Of a stretch of DNA of 60,757 nucleotides, positions 35,178 to 44,399 are shown piece by piece (positions within the stretch are counted from its first letter, which is position 1; the number at the start of each line of letters is the position of its first letter). The stretch is taken from contig CACXUA010000002.1 of assembly GCA_902770725.1 (NCBI GenBank), positions 1-60,757 of the forward strand. Direction: 5' to 3'. The position numbers and the translations under genes are program-made. Source of the DNA: an uncultured Bacteroidales bacterium. Its GTDB lineage: Bacteria; Bacteroidota; Bacteroidia; Bacteroidales; Bacteroidaceae. The notes under the pieces were generated by a model. That model was not told the origin of the DNA. It saw only the letters and a program-made list of their open reading frames with translations, and searched no databases.

Positions 35178-36947
35178 ATGAAAGAGTTTTTCAAGTACGT
35201 GCTGGCTACGATAGTAGGTATCATCCTGACCAGCATCATTTTCACCATCATTACAATCGTGTCCGTTGCCGGTATGGTGGCCAACGAAGGAACAAGCGGC
35301 TCCGTACCTAAGAACAGCGTGCTCCGCATCAAGCTGCAGGGCGAAATCGTGGACAGAGCTGGCGAAGGCTCTCCGATGGACTTCCTGAATTATGGTGAAG
35401 ACTTCACTATCGGACTCGATCAGGCACTCGACGCTCTGAAGAAGGCCGCTAAGAACGACCGCGTGAAGGGTATCTACCTCGAAGCAGGAAGCCTGGGCGC
35501 TTATCCAGCCGACCTGCAGGAACTGCGTCGCGCACTCGTCGAGTTCAAGGAGTCGGGCAAATGGATTGTGGCTTATGGCGATAGTTATTCTCGCGCAGCC
35601 TACTATCTCTGCTCCGTTGCGGATGAGGTCTTCCTCAATCCCATCGGGTCAATCGACTGGAGCGGTATGTCGAGCAAACCCATCTTCTACACCGGCCTGA
35701 TGAAGAAACTCGGCGTCAAGATGCAAGTCTTCAAGGTCGGAACGTACAAGAGCGCTGTCGAGCCCTTCATCAATACTGAGATGAGCGAGGCAAACAGAGA
35801 GCAGACAATGAGCTACCTGAGCAGCATCTGGAACAATATGCTCAAGGACGTGGCCAAGAGCCGCAAGCTCGAAGTGGAAGCCCTCAACAGCATGGCCGAC
35901 ACAACAATCGTGCTTTGCGAGGCAAAGACCTACATCGATAATAAACTCGCAGACAAGCTCGCTTACCTGAGCGACGTGAAGGAAGCACTGAAGCAGCGCC
36001 TCGAACTGGGTGAAGACGACGACCTGAAGTTCACAAACATTGCAGATGTTGCTGCTGGAGACAACCTCGGAGACAAGGTCAGCGAAGAGGTGGCCGTCTA
36101 TTATGCCTATGGAGAAATCAACGATAGCCAGGGAAGAAGCTTCGACCAAGAGCACGCTATCATTACGAAGGAAACAATTACCGACCTGCAGAAACTGCGT
36201 AAGAACAAAGACGTAAAGGCAGTCGTCATCCGCGTCAACAGCCCTGGTGGCTCAGCTTATGCAAGCGAACAGATCTGGCACGAGATACAACTCTTGCGTG
36301 CCGAGAAGCCTGTCATCATCAGCATGGGCGGCTTGGCAGCCAGCGGCGGCTATTATATCAGCTGCGGAGCCAACGAGATATGGGCTGAGCCAATGACCTT
36401 GACGGGCAGCATCGGCATCTTCGGCATGATTCCTGACGCAAGCGAACTGCTCACTCAAAAGCTCGGCCTTAGCTTCGACGTCGTAAAGACCAACGCGATG
36501 AGCGACTTCGGATCGTTCTCTCGCCCCTTTAACGCAAACGAATCCGCCAAGTTGCAAGCCTACGTCAACCAAGGCTATGAACTCTTCACAGGCCGTGTCG
36601 CAGGTGGCAGAGGCATGGCTCAGGACAGCGTGAAGGCTATTGCAGAGGGTCGTGTATGGACAGGAGAACAGGCCAAGAAGATAGGACTTGTTGACAAGTT
36701 GGGCAACCTCGACGACGCCATCGAAGCAGCTGCTAAGCTGGCAGAGGTAGAGAAGTACACCGTCGGACGCTATCCCAGCCCAGAACCCTGGTACATGAGT
36801 CTGCTCGACAAGAGCACCAATGAATACATGGAGAGCCAGATTCGTGCCGCTCTCGGCGAGTACTATTCGGCCTTTGCCCTTGTTCGCCGTATCGGCAAGA
36901 TGGACCCCATCCAGGCTCGTATGCCGTTCGATCCGAACATCAAGTAA
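35178..36947 (+). CDS. sppA: Signal peptide peptidase SppA (67 kDa type)
   Basis: A membrane-anchored serine protease that degrades cleaved signal peptides. One N-terminal transmembrane helix (residues ~6-34) leads into two tandem ClpP-like domains. The Ser/Lys dyad is visible: K191 in VGTYKSAVEPF and S389 in GGLAASGGYY, the same arrangement as E. coli SppA. Length 589 fits the long, two-domain type. It has its own promoter and is followed by lpxK after a stretch of AATTCAT repeats. Confidence 0.95.
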   Translation: MKEFFKYVLATIVGIILTSIIFTIITIVSVAGMVANEGTSGSVPKNSVLRIKLQGEIVDRAGEGSPMDFLNYGEDFTIGLDQALDALKKAAKNDRVKGIYLEAGSLGAYPADLQELRRALVEFKESGKWIVAYGDSYSRAAYYLCSVADEVFLNPIGSIDWSGMSSKPIFYTGLMKKLGVKMQVFKVGTYKSAVEPFINTEMSEANREQTMSYLSSIWNNMLKDVAKSRKLEVEALNSMADTTIVLCEAKTYIDNKLADKLAYLSDVKEALKQRLELGEDDDLKFTNIADVAAGDNLGDKVSEEVAVYYAYGEINDSQGRSFDQEHAIITKETITDLQKLRKNKDVKAVVIRVNSPGGSAYASEQIWHEIQLLRAEKPVIISMGGLAASGGYYISCGANEIWAEPMTLTGSIGIFGMIPDASELLTQKLGLSFDVVKTNAMSDFGSFSRPFNANESAKLQAYVNQGYELFTGRVAGGRGMAQDSVKAIAEGRVWTGEQAKKIGLVDKLGNLDDAIEAAAKLAEVEKYTVGRYPSPEPWYMSLLDKSTNEYMESQIRAALGEYYSAFALVRRIGKMDPIQARMPFDPNIK

Positions 36948-36948
36948 A

Positions 36949-37045
36949 CAGGAATTCACAATTCACAATTCATAATTCATAATTAGGCTACGCCAAGAGA
37001 CAGAGCGCAAGGAACTATGAATTATGAATTAACAATTATGAATTG
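36949..37045. repeat. AATTCAT/AATTCAC simple repeats, inverted halves
   Basis: TTCACAATTCATAATTCATAATT on one side (36952-36984) and ATGAATTATGAATTAACAATT on the other (37016-37042) are inverted copies of the same simple repeat around a 30-bp middle. It fills the sppA-lpxK gap and resembles the repeats at 16188 and 33061. Confidence 0.65.
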
Positions 37046-37063
37046 AAGAAAGTGGAAGGTGAT

Positions 37064-38140
37064 ATGACACAGATACGCAGGTGGCTGATGCCGCTCAGCT
37101 GGCTTTATGGGCTGGGAGTGGACATCAGGAACGCCCTCTTCGACATGGGCGTGCTGCCTTCTGTGTCGTATGACATACCGATTATCAACGTCGGAAACAT
37201 TACCGTGGGCGGGACAGGCAAGACGCCCACCGTGGAATATCTCATCCGGCTCCTTGCCGGGAGATATCGGGTGGCTGTGCTCAGCAGGGGATACAAACGC
37301 AAGACGAAGGGCTACATCCTCTCTACGACGGCTTCTTCGATTGAGGAAATCGGCGACGAACCCTGGCAGATAAAGCAAAAGTTCCCTGACGTCATTGTTG
37401 CCGTAGATGCCAACAGACGTCGAGGCATCGAGCGGCTTATGACGGATGAGGCTACCAAGGATGTTGAGGTGATACTCCTCGACGATGCTTTCCAGCACCG
37501 ATATGTGAAGGCGGGGCATAATATTATGCTCGTCGATTACCACCGCATCATTTCCGACGACTGCCTTCTTCCTGCAGGACGACTGCGTGAACGACCCTCT
37601 TCGAGCACCCGAGCCTCGACGATCATCGTGACGAAATGCCCGCAGCACATCAATGCGATGGGCTTCCGGGTCATCCTCTCTTCCCTGAACGTCAGGCCGT
37701 ATCAGCAGATCTTCTTCAGTACGTTCACCTATGAAACCATGCATCAGCTCTGGGGCGACGGCATGCTCGAACCCGAGACGCTGAGGAAAGACAACACCCA
37801 CGTACTCCTCCTGACCGGCATCGGCAACCCTCGTCAGATGGAGCAGGACGTCAGGAAGTTCGTTCAACACGTGAACACGCTCACATTCCCCGACCATCAT
37901 TACTTCACGAAGCGTGATGTTGATACCATCAACAGGGCATTGCAAGACCTGCCTCAGCCGCATATCATCATCACCACGGAGAAGGATGCGGCACGACTCC
38001 TGCACCTTGAAGGACTCACGGAGGAGGTGAAGCGGTGCACTTATGTACTCCCCATCGGGATAAGTATTATGCGAGACGAAAAGGAAAAGTTCGATAAAAC
38101 GATTAACGACTATGTACAAGAAAATAAAAGAAACAGCTGA
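37064..38140 (+). CDS. lpxK: Tetraacyldisaccharide 4'-kinase LpxK
   Basis: Phosphorylates the lipid A precursor at the 4' position on the inner face of the inner membrane. The P-loop is NVGNITVGGTGKTP near residue 48, preceded by the hydrophobic N-terminal membrane hook (SWLYGLGVDIRNALFD) and followed by VLSRGYKRKTKGY, GDEPWQIK and LLDDAFQHR. The start used is ATG 37064; a TTG at 37043 adds seven unlikely residues. Length 358. The punA start lies inside its last 29 bases. Confidence 0.95.
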   Translation: MTQIRRWLMPLSWLYGLGVDIRNALFDMGVLPSVSYDIPIINVGNITVGGTGKTPTVEYLIRLLAGRYRVAVLSRGYKRKTKGYILSTTASSIEEIGDEPWQIKQKFPDVIVAVDANRRRGIERLMTDEATKDVEVILLDDAFQHRYVKAGHNIMLVDYHRIISDDCLLPAGRLRERPSSSTRASTIIVTKCPQHINAMGFRVILSSLNVRPYQQIFFSTFTYETMHQLWGDGMLEPETLRKDNTHVLLLTGIGNPRQMEQDVRKFVQHVNTLTFPDHHYFTKRDVDTINRALQDLPQPHIIITTEKDAARLLHLEGLTEEVKRCTYVLPIGISIMRDEKEKFDKTINDYVQENKRNS

Positions 38141-38918
38141 ATGGATCCAACAAAGGATGCCAAACGCACCGACGATTGCTATTGTCCTGGGTTCAGGCCT
38201 TGGGGAACTGGCAAAGCGCATAGAGAGACTTAAGACATTTCCTTATAAAGAGATTCCCAATTTCCCAGTTTCCACGGTCGAAGGCCATGCGGGAGAACTC
38301 ATCTTCGGCAAGCTCGGAGGAGTGGATGTGTTGGCCATGGAGGGCCGTTTCCATTACTATGAAGGCTGGACGATGCAGCAGGTGACGTTCCCCGTCCGCG
38401 TGATGTACGAGTTGGGCATCAAGACGCTTTTCGTCAGCAATGCAGCCGGAGGAACCAATCCGGACTTCCAGATTGGCGACCTCATGATAATAACCGACCA
38501 CATCAACTACATGCCCGAGAATCCTCTTCACGGTCCCAACATCCCGACCGGGCCGCGTTTCCCGGACATGGGCGAGGCTTACTCCAAGAAACTCATTGCC
38601 AAGGCCGATGCGATTGCCGCTAAGCACGGCATCAAGGTCCAGCATGGTGTGTATCTTGCCACACAAGGCCCCACCTACGAAACGCCGGCTGAGTATCGCA
38701 TGTTTGCGCGCTGGGGAGCCGATGCAGTAGGCATGAGCACCGTTCCCGAAGTGATTGTTGCTCACCATTGCGGTATAGAGTGTTTCGGTATGAGCATCAT
38801 CACCGACCTGGGCGGCATGGAGAATCCGATGAAGATTACGCACGAAGAGGTGCTCAGAGCTGCCGAAGCAGCCCAACCCTTCATGGCGACCATCATCGAG
38901 GAAATGATCAAGGTATAA
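38112..38918 (+). CDS. punA: Purine nucleoside phosphorylase (class I)
   Basis: Splits purine nucleosides with phosphate to give the free base and ribose 1-phosphate for salvage. The trimeric-class features are present: AIVLGSGLGEL (phosphate-binding Ser), VEGHAGELIFGKL, EGRFHYYEGW, VSNAAGGTNPDF, YLATQGPTYETPAEY and GMSIITDLGG. Length 268 is normal. It overlaps lpxK by 29 bp in a different frame, so the two unrelated functions are transcribed together. Confidence 0.94.
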   Translation: MYKKIKETAEWIQQRMPNAPTIAIVLGSGLGELAKRIERLKTFPYKEIPNFPVSTVEGHAGELIFGKLGGVDVLAMEGRFHYYEGWTMQQVTFPVRVMYELGIKTLFVSNAAGGTNPDFQIGDLMIITDHINYMPENPLHGPNIPTGPRFPDMGEAYSKKLIAKADAIAAKHGIKVQHGVYLATQGPTYETPAEYRMFARWGADAVGMSTVPEVIVAHHCGIECFGMSIITDLGGMENPMKITHEEVLRAAEAAQPFMATIIEEMIKV

Positions 38919-38924
38919 AAAATG

Positions 38925-39012
38925 AAAGAATGAAAGAATGAGGAAATTAAAGTGACATCTCCTTAGGAGCGCTTTTTCTTCATTATTTCATTGTTTCATT
39001 GTTTCATTTTTA
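38925..39012. repeat. Inverted ATGAAAGA/TTTCATTG simple repeats
   Basis: AATGAAAGAATGAAAGAATGA (38921-38941) is followed about 40 bp later by inverted tandem TTTCATTG units (38986-39009), so the gap between punA and thiL can form an imperfect hairpin. Repeats of ATGAAAC are a common intergenic type in this phylum. Confidence 0.55.
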
Positions 39013-39020
39013 AGAAGTTT

Positions 39021-40091
39021 ATGGAGATTTCCGAACTGGGTGAGTTTGGTCTGATAGACCGTCTCGCGAAAGACATAACGACAAAGAACGAGTCCACCAT
39101 CAAGGGCATCGGCGACGACTGTGCCATCCTTGCGCCAACGGAAGGAATGCGAACCGTGGTCACGACCGACCTTTTGATGGAGGGCGTACACTTCGACCTC
39201 ACATACGTTCCCTTGCGACACCTTGGTTATAAGGCGGTTATGGTGAACCTGAGCGATGTGTTCGCCATGAATGCCAGGCCGCAGCAGGTGACCGTGAGCC
39301 TCGCCATCTCGAGCAAGTTCAAGGTGGAAGACATCGAGGACCTCTATGCCGGTATGCGTCTGGCTTGCGAGAAGTGGGGCGTCGATATTGTGGGCGGCGA
39401 CACGACTGCCAGCCTGACCGGCCTGGCCATCAGCATTACGGCCATCGGCGAGGCACGGAGCGAGGACCTGGTCCTGCGTAGTGGTGCCCAGCCGACCGAC
39501 CTCATCTGCGTCAGCGGAAACCTCGGCGCCGCCTACATGGGGCTGCAACTCTTGGAGCGGGAAAAGGCCATCTACAACGATCAGGTTGAGGAGGCTCGCC
39601 GCAGCGGCAGCAAGGAGCAGATGGAGGCTCTGCGCGAGGCTCAGCCTGACTTCAGCGGCCGCGAGTACATCCTCGAGCGACAACTCAAGCCTGAGGCGCG
39701 TGGAGACATCATTGAGGCGCTCCGAAAGGCTGGAATTCACCCGACGAGTATGATGGACATCAGCGACGGATTGAGCAGCGAACTCATGCACATCTGCCGG
39801 CAGAGCCAGACGGGTTGCCGCATCTACGAGGAGCGTCTGCCCCTCGACTACCAGACCGCCGCAATGGCCGAAGAGCTGAACCTGAACGTCAGCACCTGTG
39901 CCCTGAACGGCGGAGAAGACTACGAGTTGCTCTTCACCGTGCCGCTCTCCCTGAACGACGCCGTTTCAGCCCTCGAAGACATACACGTCATCGGCTACAT
40001 CACCGAGCAGGACAAGGGCATGGCCCTCATTTCGCGCGACGGCGGAGAGCACCAACTCAAGGCACAAGGTTGGAATCCCCTAAAGGAGTAA
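39021..40091 (+). CDS. thiL: Thiamine-monophosphate kinase ThiL
   Basis: Phosphorylates thiamine monophosphate to the diphosphate cofactor. Motifs of the PurM/ThiL fold: ELGEFGLIDRLA, GIGDDCAI (ATP/Mg site), VVTTDLLMEGVHFD, GYKAVMVNLSDVFAM, VGGDTTAS and MDISDGLSSEL, with ALNGGEDYELLF near the end. The family-typical start is MEISELGEFG at 39021; 356 residues, slightly long because of a charged insert around residues 185-225. It is followed by a mixed A/B repeat array. Confidence 0.95.
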   Translation: MEISELGEFGLIDRLAKDITTKNESTIKGIGDDCAILAPTEGMRTVVTTDLLMEGVHFDLTYVPLRHLGYKAVMVNLSDVFAMNARPQQVTVSLAISSKFKVEDIEDLYAGMRLACEKWGVDIVGGDTTASLTGLAISITAIGEARSEDLVLRSGAQPTDLICVSGNLGAAYMGLQLLEREKAIYNDQVEEARRSGSKEQMEALREAQPDFSGREYILERQLKPEARGDIIEALRKAGIHPTSMMDISDGLSSELMHICRQSQTGCRIYEERLPLDYQTAAMAEELNLNVSTCALNGGEDYELLFTVPLSLNDAVSALEDIHVIGYITEQDKGMALISRDGGEHQLKAQGWNPLKE

Positions 40092-40111
40092 AACATCGGC
40101 CTTCCTGACGC

Positions 40112-40185
40112 GGCACGCCATCTTTGCCAACGCGGCGTGCCATCTTCATCAACGCGGCACGCCGAATCGACCAATGCGGCACGCC
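40112..40185. repeat. 22-bp phased array, family A (4 units) with terminator-like last unit
   Basis: Cores GGCACGCC (40112), GGCGTGCC (40134), GGCACGCC (40156, 40178) are exactly 22 bp apart, starting 21 bp after the thiL stop. The last unit extends into GCGGCACGCCGCG followed by seven T (to 40197), a short strong hairpin plus T run that could end transcription. Confidence 0.92.
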
Positions 40186-40197
40186 GCGTTTTTTTGT

Positions 40198-40231
40198 CCC
40201 CTATGGAGGAATGACCAACGCCCTATAGGGG
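40198..40231. repeat. 22-bp phased pair, family B, directly after a family A array
   Basis: CCCTATGGAGG and CCCTATAGGGG with TAT starts at 40202 and 40224 (22 bp apart). Here the two families stand side by side in one gap. Confidence 0.8.
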
Positions 40232-40240
40232 ATTTTTCTG

Positions 40241-40260
40241 CCCCCTCTGTTGGGGGTTTT
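40241..40260 (+). terminator. Rho-independent terminator-like hairpin
   Basis: CCCCC, a short TCTGTT loop and GGGGG are followed by TTTT. It lies after the arrays and before the promoter at 40314. Confidence 0.55.
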
Positions 40261-40313
40261 ATAGTACCTATATTCTATAGTTACTATAGTTGCCCGAAAA
40301 ACTCGACCGATTA

Positions 40314-40345
40314 TTTGTCTTTTTGCTGGGAAATGTGTAATTTTG
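40314..40345 (+). promoter_or_regulatory. Bacteroidetes promoter for the small secreted protein and glycine-lipid genes
   Basis: TTTG at 40314-40317, exactly 20 bp, then TAATTTTG at 40338-40345. Both halves match the consensus. The ATG at 40370 is 25 bp downstream, which rules out the TTG start at 40343. Confidence 0.75.
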
Positions 40346-40369
40346 TCGCTTGATAGTGGAAATGTTTTC

Positions 40370-40735
40370 ATGAGAGTAACTTCGAGATTGCAAATATGTC
40401 TGTTCGTGCTGGCAGCCCTGCTGTGCTTACCGGCCGATGGTGCCGTGCGCAAACGCAAAGTTAAGGCGCGTAGCAATCCCGATACACTCGTGGTGGCAAT
40501 GCCATCTCCCGAAATGCCACAGTCCAGGCGGATGAGCACCTCGGCCTATCCCGTACAGATAAGCGTCACGGGTCGCGTCGTGCAGATACAAAGCGACCAT
40601 AATCAGCTGCTGCCCATCTACAACCAGAACGGCGTACTCTACCTGACGGCTCGCCTCAACAAGGGCACCAACTGGCTCGGCGGACTGCCCCGAGGACGCT
40701 ACTTCATCAATAACCGACCAATAACAATCAACTGA
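40370..40735 (+). CDS. Small secreted protein with a sorting-domain-like C-terminus
   Basis: A 121-residue protein I cannot name. It has a signal peptide (MRVTSRLQICLFVLAALLCL, cleavage near ADGA), a basic linker (VRKRKVKARS), and a C-terminal ~65-residue beta-rich part, VQISVTGRVVQIQSD ... LLPIYNQNGVLYL ... WLGGLPRGRYFINNRPI. The latter resembles the small beta-sandwich tails of Bacteroidetes exported proteins (DUF3244 or T9SS-tail-like), but here it is nearly the whole protein. The stop overlaps the start of the acyltransferase by one base (TGATG), so it heads the glycine-lipid genes. Confidence 0.7.
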   Translation: MRVTSRLQICLFVLAALLCLPADGAVRKRKVKARSNPDTLVVAMPSPEMPQSRRMSTSAYPVQISVTGRVVQIQSDHNQLLPIYNQNGVLYLTARLNKGTNWLGGLPRGRYFINNRPITIN

Positions 40736-41538
40736 TGATAAACGAAATCAACATAGATAAAATAGTCCGCGAACGTGCAGGCAAGAAAGCCAAATACATC
40801 CCGAAATGGCTGACAGGCCTGCTGGCTCGCATCATCCATCAGGAGTTCATCAACGTGTATCTGCGCCGAGGCAGGGTAGGCGTTGACTTTTGCAAAGGCG
40901 TCGTAGAGTACGTCGGTGCCGAAGTCAGCATAGAGGGCACGGAGAATCTCCCCGACGACGGACGTCTCTACACCTTCGTCTCGAACCATCCCCTCGGGGC
41001 AGTCGATGGCGTAACCCTCGGCTGGATTATCGGCGAACACTATGGCGGCAAGATAAAATACCTGGTGAACGACCTGCTGATGAACCTCGAGGGACTCGCT
41101 CCCCTGTGCGTCCCCATCAACAAGATTGGCAAGAACGCCCGCTCCTTCCCAGCTCTGGTGGAAGGAACCTTTGCCAGCGACTGCCACGTCATCATGTTCC
41201 CCGCAGGACTCTGCAGCCGTAAACAAGACGACGGAACCATCCGCGACATCCCATGGAACAAGGCGTTCGTCGTAAAGAGCGTGCAGCATGAGCGCGACAT
41301 CGTGCCCATCCACTTCGAAGGAAGGAACTCGAACCGCTTCTACAACGTGGCGCGATGGTGCAAGCGGCTGCATCTGCCAAACTTCGCAATGGCCCTCCTG
41401 CCCGACGAAATGTACCGGAGCCGAGGCAAGCACTACGTCGTACGCATCGGCAAACCCATCCCCTGGCAGACATTCGACAAGACAAAAACACCCACCGACT
41501 GGGGAAGATGGGTGCAGGATAAAGTTTATAGTTTATAG
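40735..41538 (+). CDS. glsA: Acyltransferase, probable O-acyltransferase of glycine lipid synthesis (GlsA-like)
   Basis: A 267-residue PlsC-like acyltransferase. The motif is FVSNHPLGAVDG (HPLGAxD variant of HX4D) near residue 82, followed by LVNDLLMNL and MFPAGLCSRK, as in the hemolysin-like acyltransferases of Bacteroidetes. In Bacteroides thetaiotaomicron, adjacent glsB and glsA make glycine lipid (N-acyl then O-acyl steps); here the same pair is adjacent in the same order of type. Assignment rests on this pairing and the motifs. Peripheral on the inner membrane. Confidence 0.78.
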   Translation: MINEINIDKIVRERAGKKAKYIPKWLTGLLARIIHQEFINVYLRRGRVGVDFCKGVVEYVGAEVSIEGTENLPDDGRLYTFVSNHPLGAVDGVTLGWIIGEHYGGKIKYLVNDLLMNLEGLAPLCVPINKIGKNARSFPALVEGTFASDCHVIMFPAGLCSRKQDDGTIRDIPWNKAFVVKSVQHERDIVPIHFEGRNSNRFYNVARWCKRLHLPNFAMALLPDEMYRSRGKHYVVRIGKPIPWQTFDKTKTPTDWGRWVQDKVYSL

Positions 41539-41556
41539 TTGAGAGTAAAGAGAATT

Positions 41557-42567
41557 ATGGAAGATAACAAGATAATGGAACCCATCGCAGAACCCATCCC
41601 TGTAGAAGTACTAAAGGCAGAACTCACGCCCGACAAGAAGTTGCGAATGACAAACAAGAGCGACAACGAAGTTTACGTTGTCACTTGGCACGACTCACCG
41701 CATGTCGTACGCGAGATAGGACGCCTCCGCGAGATAGCCTTCCGTGCTGCCGGCGGCGGAACGGGTAAGAGCTTTGACCTCGACGAGTTCGACACTTGCG
41801 AGAACTGCTATAAGCAAATCCTCGTCTGGGACCCTGAGACGGAAGAGATTGTAGGCGGCTACCGCTACATCCTCGGCAAGGACTGGCAGATAGCCCCCGA
41901 CGGACAACCCGTCCTGGCCACCAGCCACATGTTCCGCTTCTCGGAGAAATTCATGAAGGAGTACGCTCCATGGACCATCGAACTGGGTCGAAGCTTCGTC
42001 ACCCTCGAGTATCAGAGCACGCTCCGGGGCAGGAAAGGCATCTTCGCACTCGACAACCTTTGGGACGGCCTCGGGGCAATCGTGGTCATCGAACCTACCA
42101 TCCGATACCTCTTCGGCAAGTTCACAATGTATCCCAGCTATGATCGTATGGCAAGGGACATGATTCTCTATTTCCTTAACAAACACTTCCCCGACCCGGA
42201 TAACCTCATTTATCCCATGAAGCCCCTCAAGTTCTGGCACGATCCGGAACAGTTCAAGACGCTCTTCACCGAGGATGATTTCAAGGCGGACTACCGCATC
42301 CTCAATCACGAGGTACGTGCCTTGGGTTACAACATACCGCCGCTCGTCAACGCCTATATGGGCTTGAGCCCGACGATGAAACTGTTCGGCACCGCAATCA
42401 ACGATGGTTTCGGCGACGTGGAGGAGACGGGAATACTCATCGCCGTTGATGAAATCCTGCAGGAAAAGCGTATGCGTCACATCGACACCTTCGCTGCAGA
42501 GCATCCCGAACTGGTGCAGATTACCAGTGGAGCCAATAGGATCTTCTATAAACCCGACGATAAGTAG
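41557..42567 (+). CDS. glsB: GNAT/hemolysin-like N-acyltransferase of glycine lipid synthesis (GlsB-like)
   Basis: A 336-residue OlsB/GlsB-like acyltransferase that would join a 3-hydroxy fatty acid to the glycine amine, giving commendamide-type lipids. It shows EIGRLREIAFRAAGGGTGKSFDLDEFD, a long family block with Asp/Glu residues, GGYRYILGKDW, ELGRSFVTLEYQ and LFGKFTMYPSYD. The start used is ATG 41557; a TTG at 41539 would add six residues. It lies 18 bp after glsA, followed by dgt. Confidence 0.8.
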   Translation: MEDNKIMEPIAEPIPVEVLKAELTPDKKLRMTNKSDNEVYVVTWHDSPHVVREIGRLREIAFRAAGGGTGKSFDLDEFDTCENCYKQILVWDPETEEIVGGYRYILGKDWQIAPDGQPVLATSHMFRFSEKFMKEYAPWTIELGRSFVTLEYQSTLRGRKGIFALDNLWDGLGAIVVIEPTIRYLFGKFTMYPSYDRMARDMILYFLNKHFPDPDNLIYPMKPLKFWHDPEQFKTLFTEDDFKADYRILNHEVRALGYNIPPLVNAYMGLSPTMKLFGTAINDGFGDVEETGILIAVDEILQEKRMRHIDTFAAEHPELVQITSGANRIFYKPDDK

Positions 42568-42581
42568 AGGCGTTCATAGTG

Positions 42582-43949
42582 ATGGAAGAGATGATGAAAT
42601 GGGAGCAGTTGCTCTCCAACAAACGCCTCGGGCAGGAGGGAATGCAGCAGCGGAGCGACGACCGGACAGAGTTCCAGCGCGACTACGACCGCCTGATCTT
42701 CTCTGCCCCCTTCCGGCGTTTGCAGAATAAGACGCAAGTCTTTCCCCTGCCTGGCAGCATCTTCGTGCACAACAGGCTGACGCATAGCCTCGAGGTCAGC
42801 AGTGTGGGACGTAGTCTGGGCAACGACGTCAGCCGACTCATCCTGAAGAATCACCCGGAGCTCTACAGTACACATTTCACGGAACTGGGCAACATCGTCT
42901 CGGCCGCCTGCCTTGCTCACGACATGGGCAACCCTCCCTTCGGTCATAGTGGCGAGACGGCTATAGGAACCTACTTTAGTGAAGGCGACGGGCTGTTCCT
43001 GAAGGATTACATTTGCCCCGAGACGGGCGACGGCATCTCGCCGCAACAATGGGAGGACATCATACACTTCGAGGGTAATGCCAATGCTTTCCGTTTGCTC
43101 ACGCACCACTTCAAGGGGCGTCGCAAGGGCGGTTTCGTCATGACGTACAGCACGCTGGCGAGCATCGTGAAGTACCCTTTCACCTCCGACCTGGCAGGCG
43201 ACAAGCGTAAGTTCGGCTTCTTCCGTAGCGAGGTGAAGGACTATGAGTCTATTGCCAAAGAGCTTGGCATCATCAAACTTCCTGCCCCAAAGGGGTCGAT
43301 CCGCTACGCCCGTTATCCGCTTGTTTATCTCGTTGAGGCGGCAGATGACATTTGCTATGAGATCATGGACATCGAGGATGCCCATAAGTTGAAGCTCCTG
43401 ACGACGGAAGAGACCAAGCGGCTTTTCCTCGCTTACTTCACTGCGGAGCAGCAGCAACACATCAAGAAACGCATGAGCCAGCTGGTGGACGACGTCAACG
43501 AGCAGATTGTCTATCTCCGTTCATGCGTCATCAATTGTCTGGAACAGCAGTGTGTTCAGGTCTTTGTGAAGCATGAGAAAGCCATCTTGAGCGGCACTTT
43601 CGAGGGTTCCCTCATAGAGCACATCGACGAGCTTCCGCGTAAGGCATACGAGCAATGCGAGCGCGTGGCTTATGGAAAGATATATCATTGCAAGGATGTG
43701 GTCGATATAGAGATAGCCGGCTACAAGGTCATCACGACCTTGACCGACCTGATGGTGCAGGCGGCCACGCATTCCGACCGTGCTTTCTCGCGCTTGCTCA
43801 TCAGTCGCGTCAGCACGCAGTACGACATCTTGGCGCCCACCCTCTACGAGCGAATCATGGCCGTCCTGGACTACATCTCGGGGATGACCGATGTCTTTGC
43901 GCTCGACCTTTACCGCAAAATAAATGGCATGAGCCTACCCGACGTATAA
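42582..43949 (+). CDS. dgt: Deoxyguanosinetriphosphate triphosphohydrolase-like HD protein
   Basis: An HD-domain dNTPase, 455 residues. Family marks: [17 protein letters not shown] [25 protein letters not shown], then [16 protein letters not shown], the metal HD in [17 protein letters not shown], and [10 protein letters not shown]. It breaks dNTPs to deoxynucleoside and triphosphate and so helps set the dNTP pool. Starts at 42579 (GTG), 42582 and 42594 are possible; 42594 ([13 protein letters not shown]) fits homologues equally well. It precedes dut by 14 bp, and both act on dNTPs. Confidence 0.93.
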   Translation: MEEMMKWEQLLSNKRLGQEGMQQRSDDRTEFQRDYDRLIFSAPFRRLQNKTQVFPLPGSIFVHNRLTHSLEVSSVGRSLGNDVSRLILKNHPELYSTHFTELGNIVSAACLAHDMGNPPFGHSGETAIGTYFSEGDGLFLKDYICPETGDGISPQQWEDIIHFEGNANAFRLLTHHFKGRRKGGFVMTYSTLASIVKYPFTSDLAGDKRKFGFFRSEVKDYESIAKELGIIKLPAPKGSIRYARYPLVYLVEAADDICYEIMDIEDAHKLKLLTTEETKRLFLAYFTAEQQQHIKKRMSQLVDDVNEQIVYLRSCVINCLEQQCVQVFVKHEKAILSGTFEGSLIEHIDELPRKAYEQCERVAYGKIYHCKDVVDIEIAGYKVITTLTDLMVQAATHSDRAFSRLLISRVSTQYDILAPTLYERIMAVLDYISGMTDVFALDLYRKINGMSLPDV

Positions 43950-43963
43950 TAATATATAATCCA

Positions 43964-44398
43964 ATGAAAGTACAGATAATCAATCGCAGCCATCATCCGC
44001 TGCCACAGTATGCCACGCCGCAGTCGGCAGGCGTCGATCTTCGTGCGAATATAGAGTCGCCCATCGAGTTGAGGCCAATGGAACGACGCCTTATTCCTAC
44101 AGGGCTCTTCATGGCTTTGCCTCCTGGTTTCGAGGCACAGGTGCGTCCTCGCAGCGGCTTGGCCATCAAGCATGGCATCACCGTGCTGAATACTCCGGGC
44201 ACCATCGATGCCGACTATCGTGGCGAAGTCTGTGTAATTCTGGTCAACCTCTCGGACGAACCCTTCCTCATTGCCGACGGCGAACGCATCGCACAAATGG
44301 TGATAGCACGTCATGAGCAGGCCGAGTGGGAACCCGTGGAGGTGTTGTCGGAAACGGAACGCGGAGCGGGAGGCTTCGGCCACAGTGGTACGAAATAA
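43964..44398 (+). CDS. dut: dUTP diphosphatase
   Basis: Hydrolyses dUTP to dUMP, keeping uracil out of DNA. All five motifs of the trimeric family are visible in 144 residues: [45 protein letters not shown] and GAGGFGHSG at the C-terminus. The start is ATG 43964, after dgt. The next gene begins one base after its stop (TAAGATG), and a 22-bp array lies in that junction. Confidence 0.96.
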   Translation: MKVQIINRSHHPLPQYATPQSAGVDLRANIESPIELRPMERRLIPTGLFMALPPGFEAQVRPRSGLAIKHGITVLNTPGTIDADYRGEVCVILVNLSDEPFLIADGERIAQMVIARHEQAEWEPVEVLSETERGAGGFGHSGTK

Positions 44399-44399
44399 G

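Noticed and set aside
43655..43963. Longer start for dut
   Set aside because: The extension is dgt sequence in another frame; ATG 43964 gives the normal 144-residue protein.
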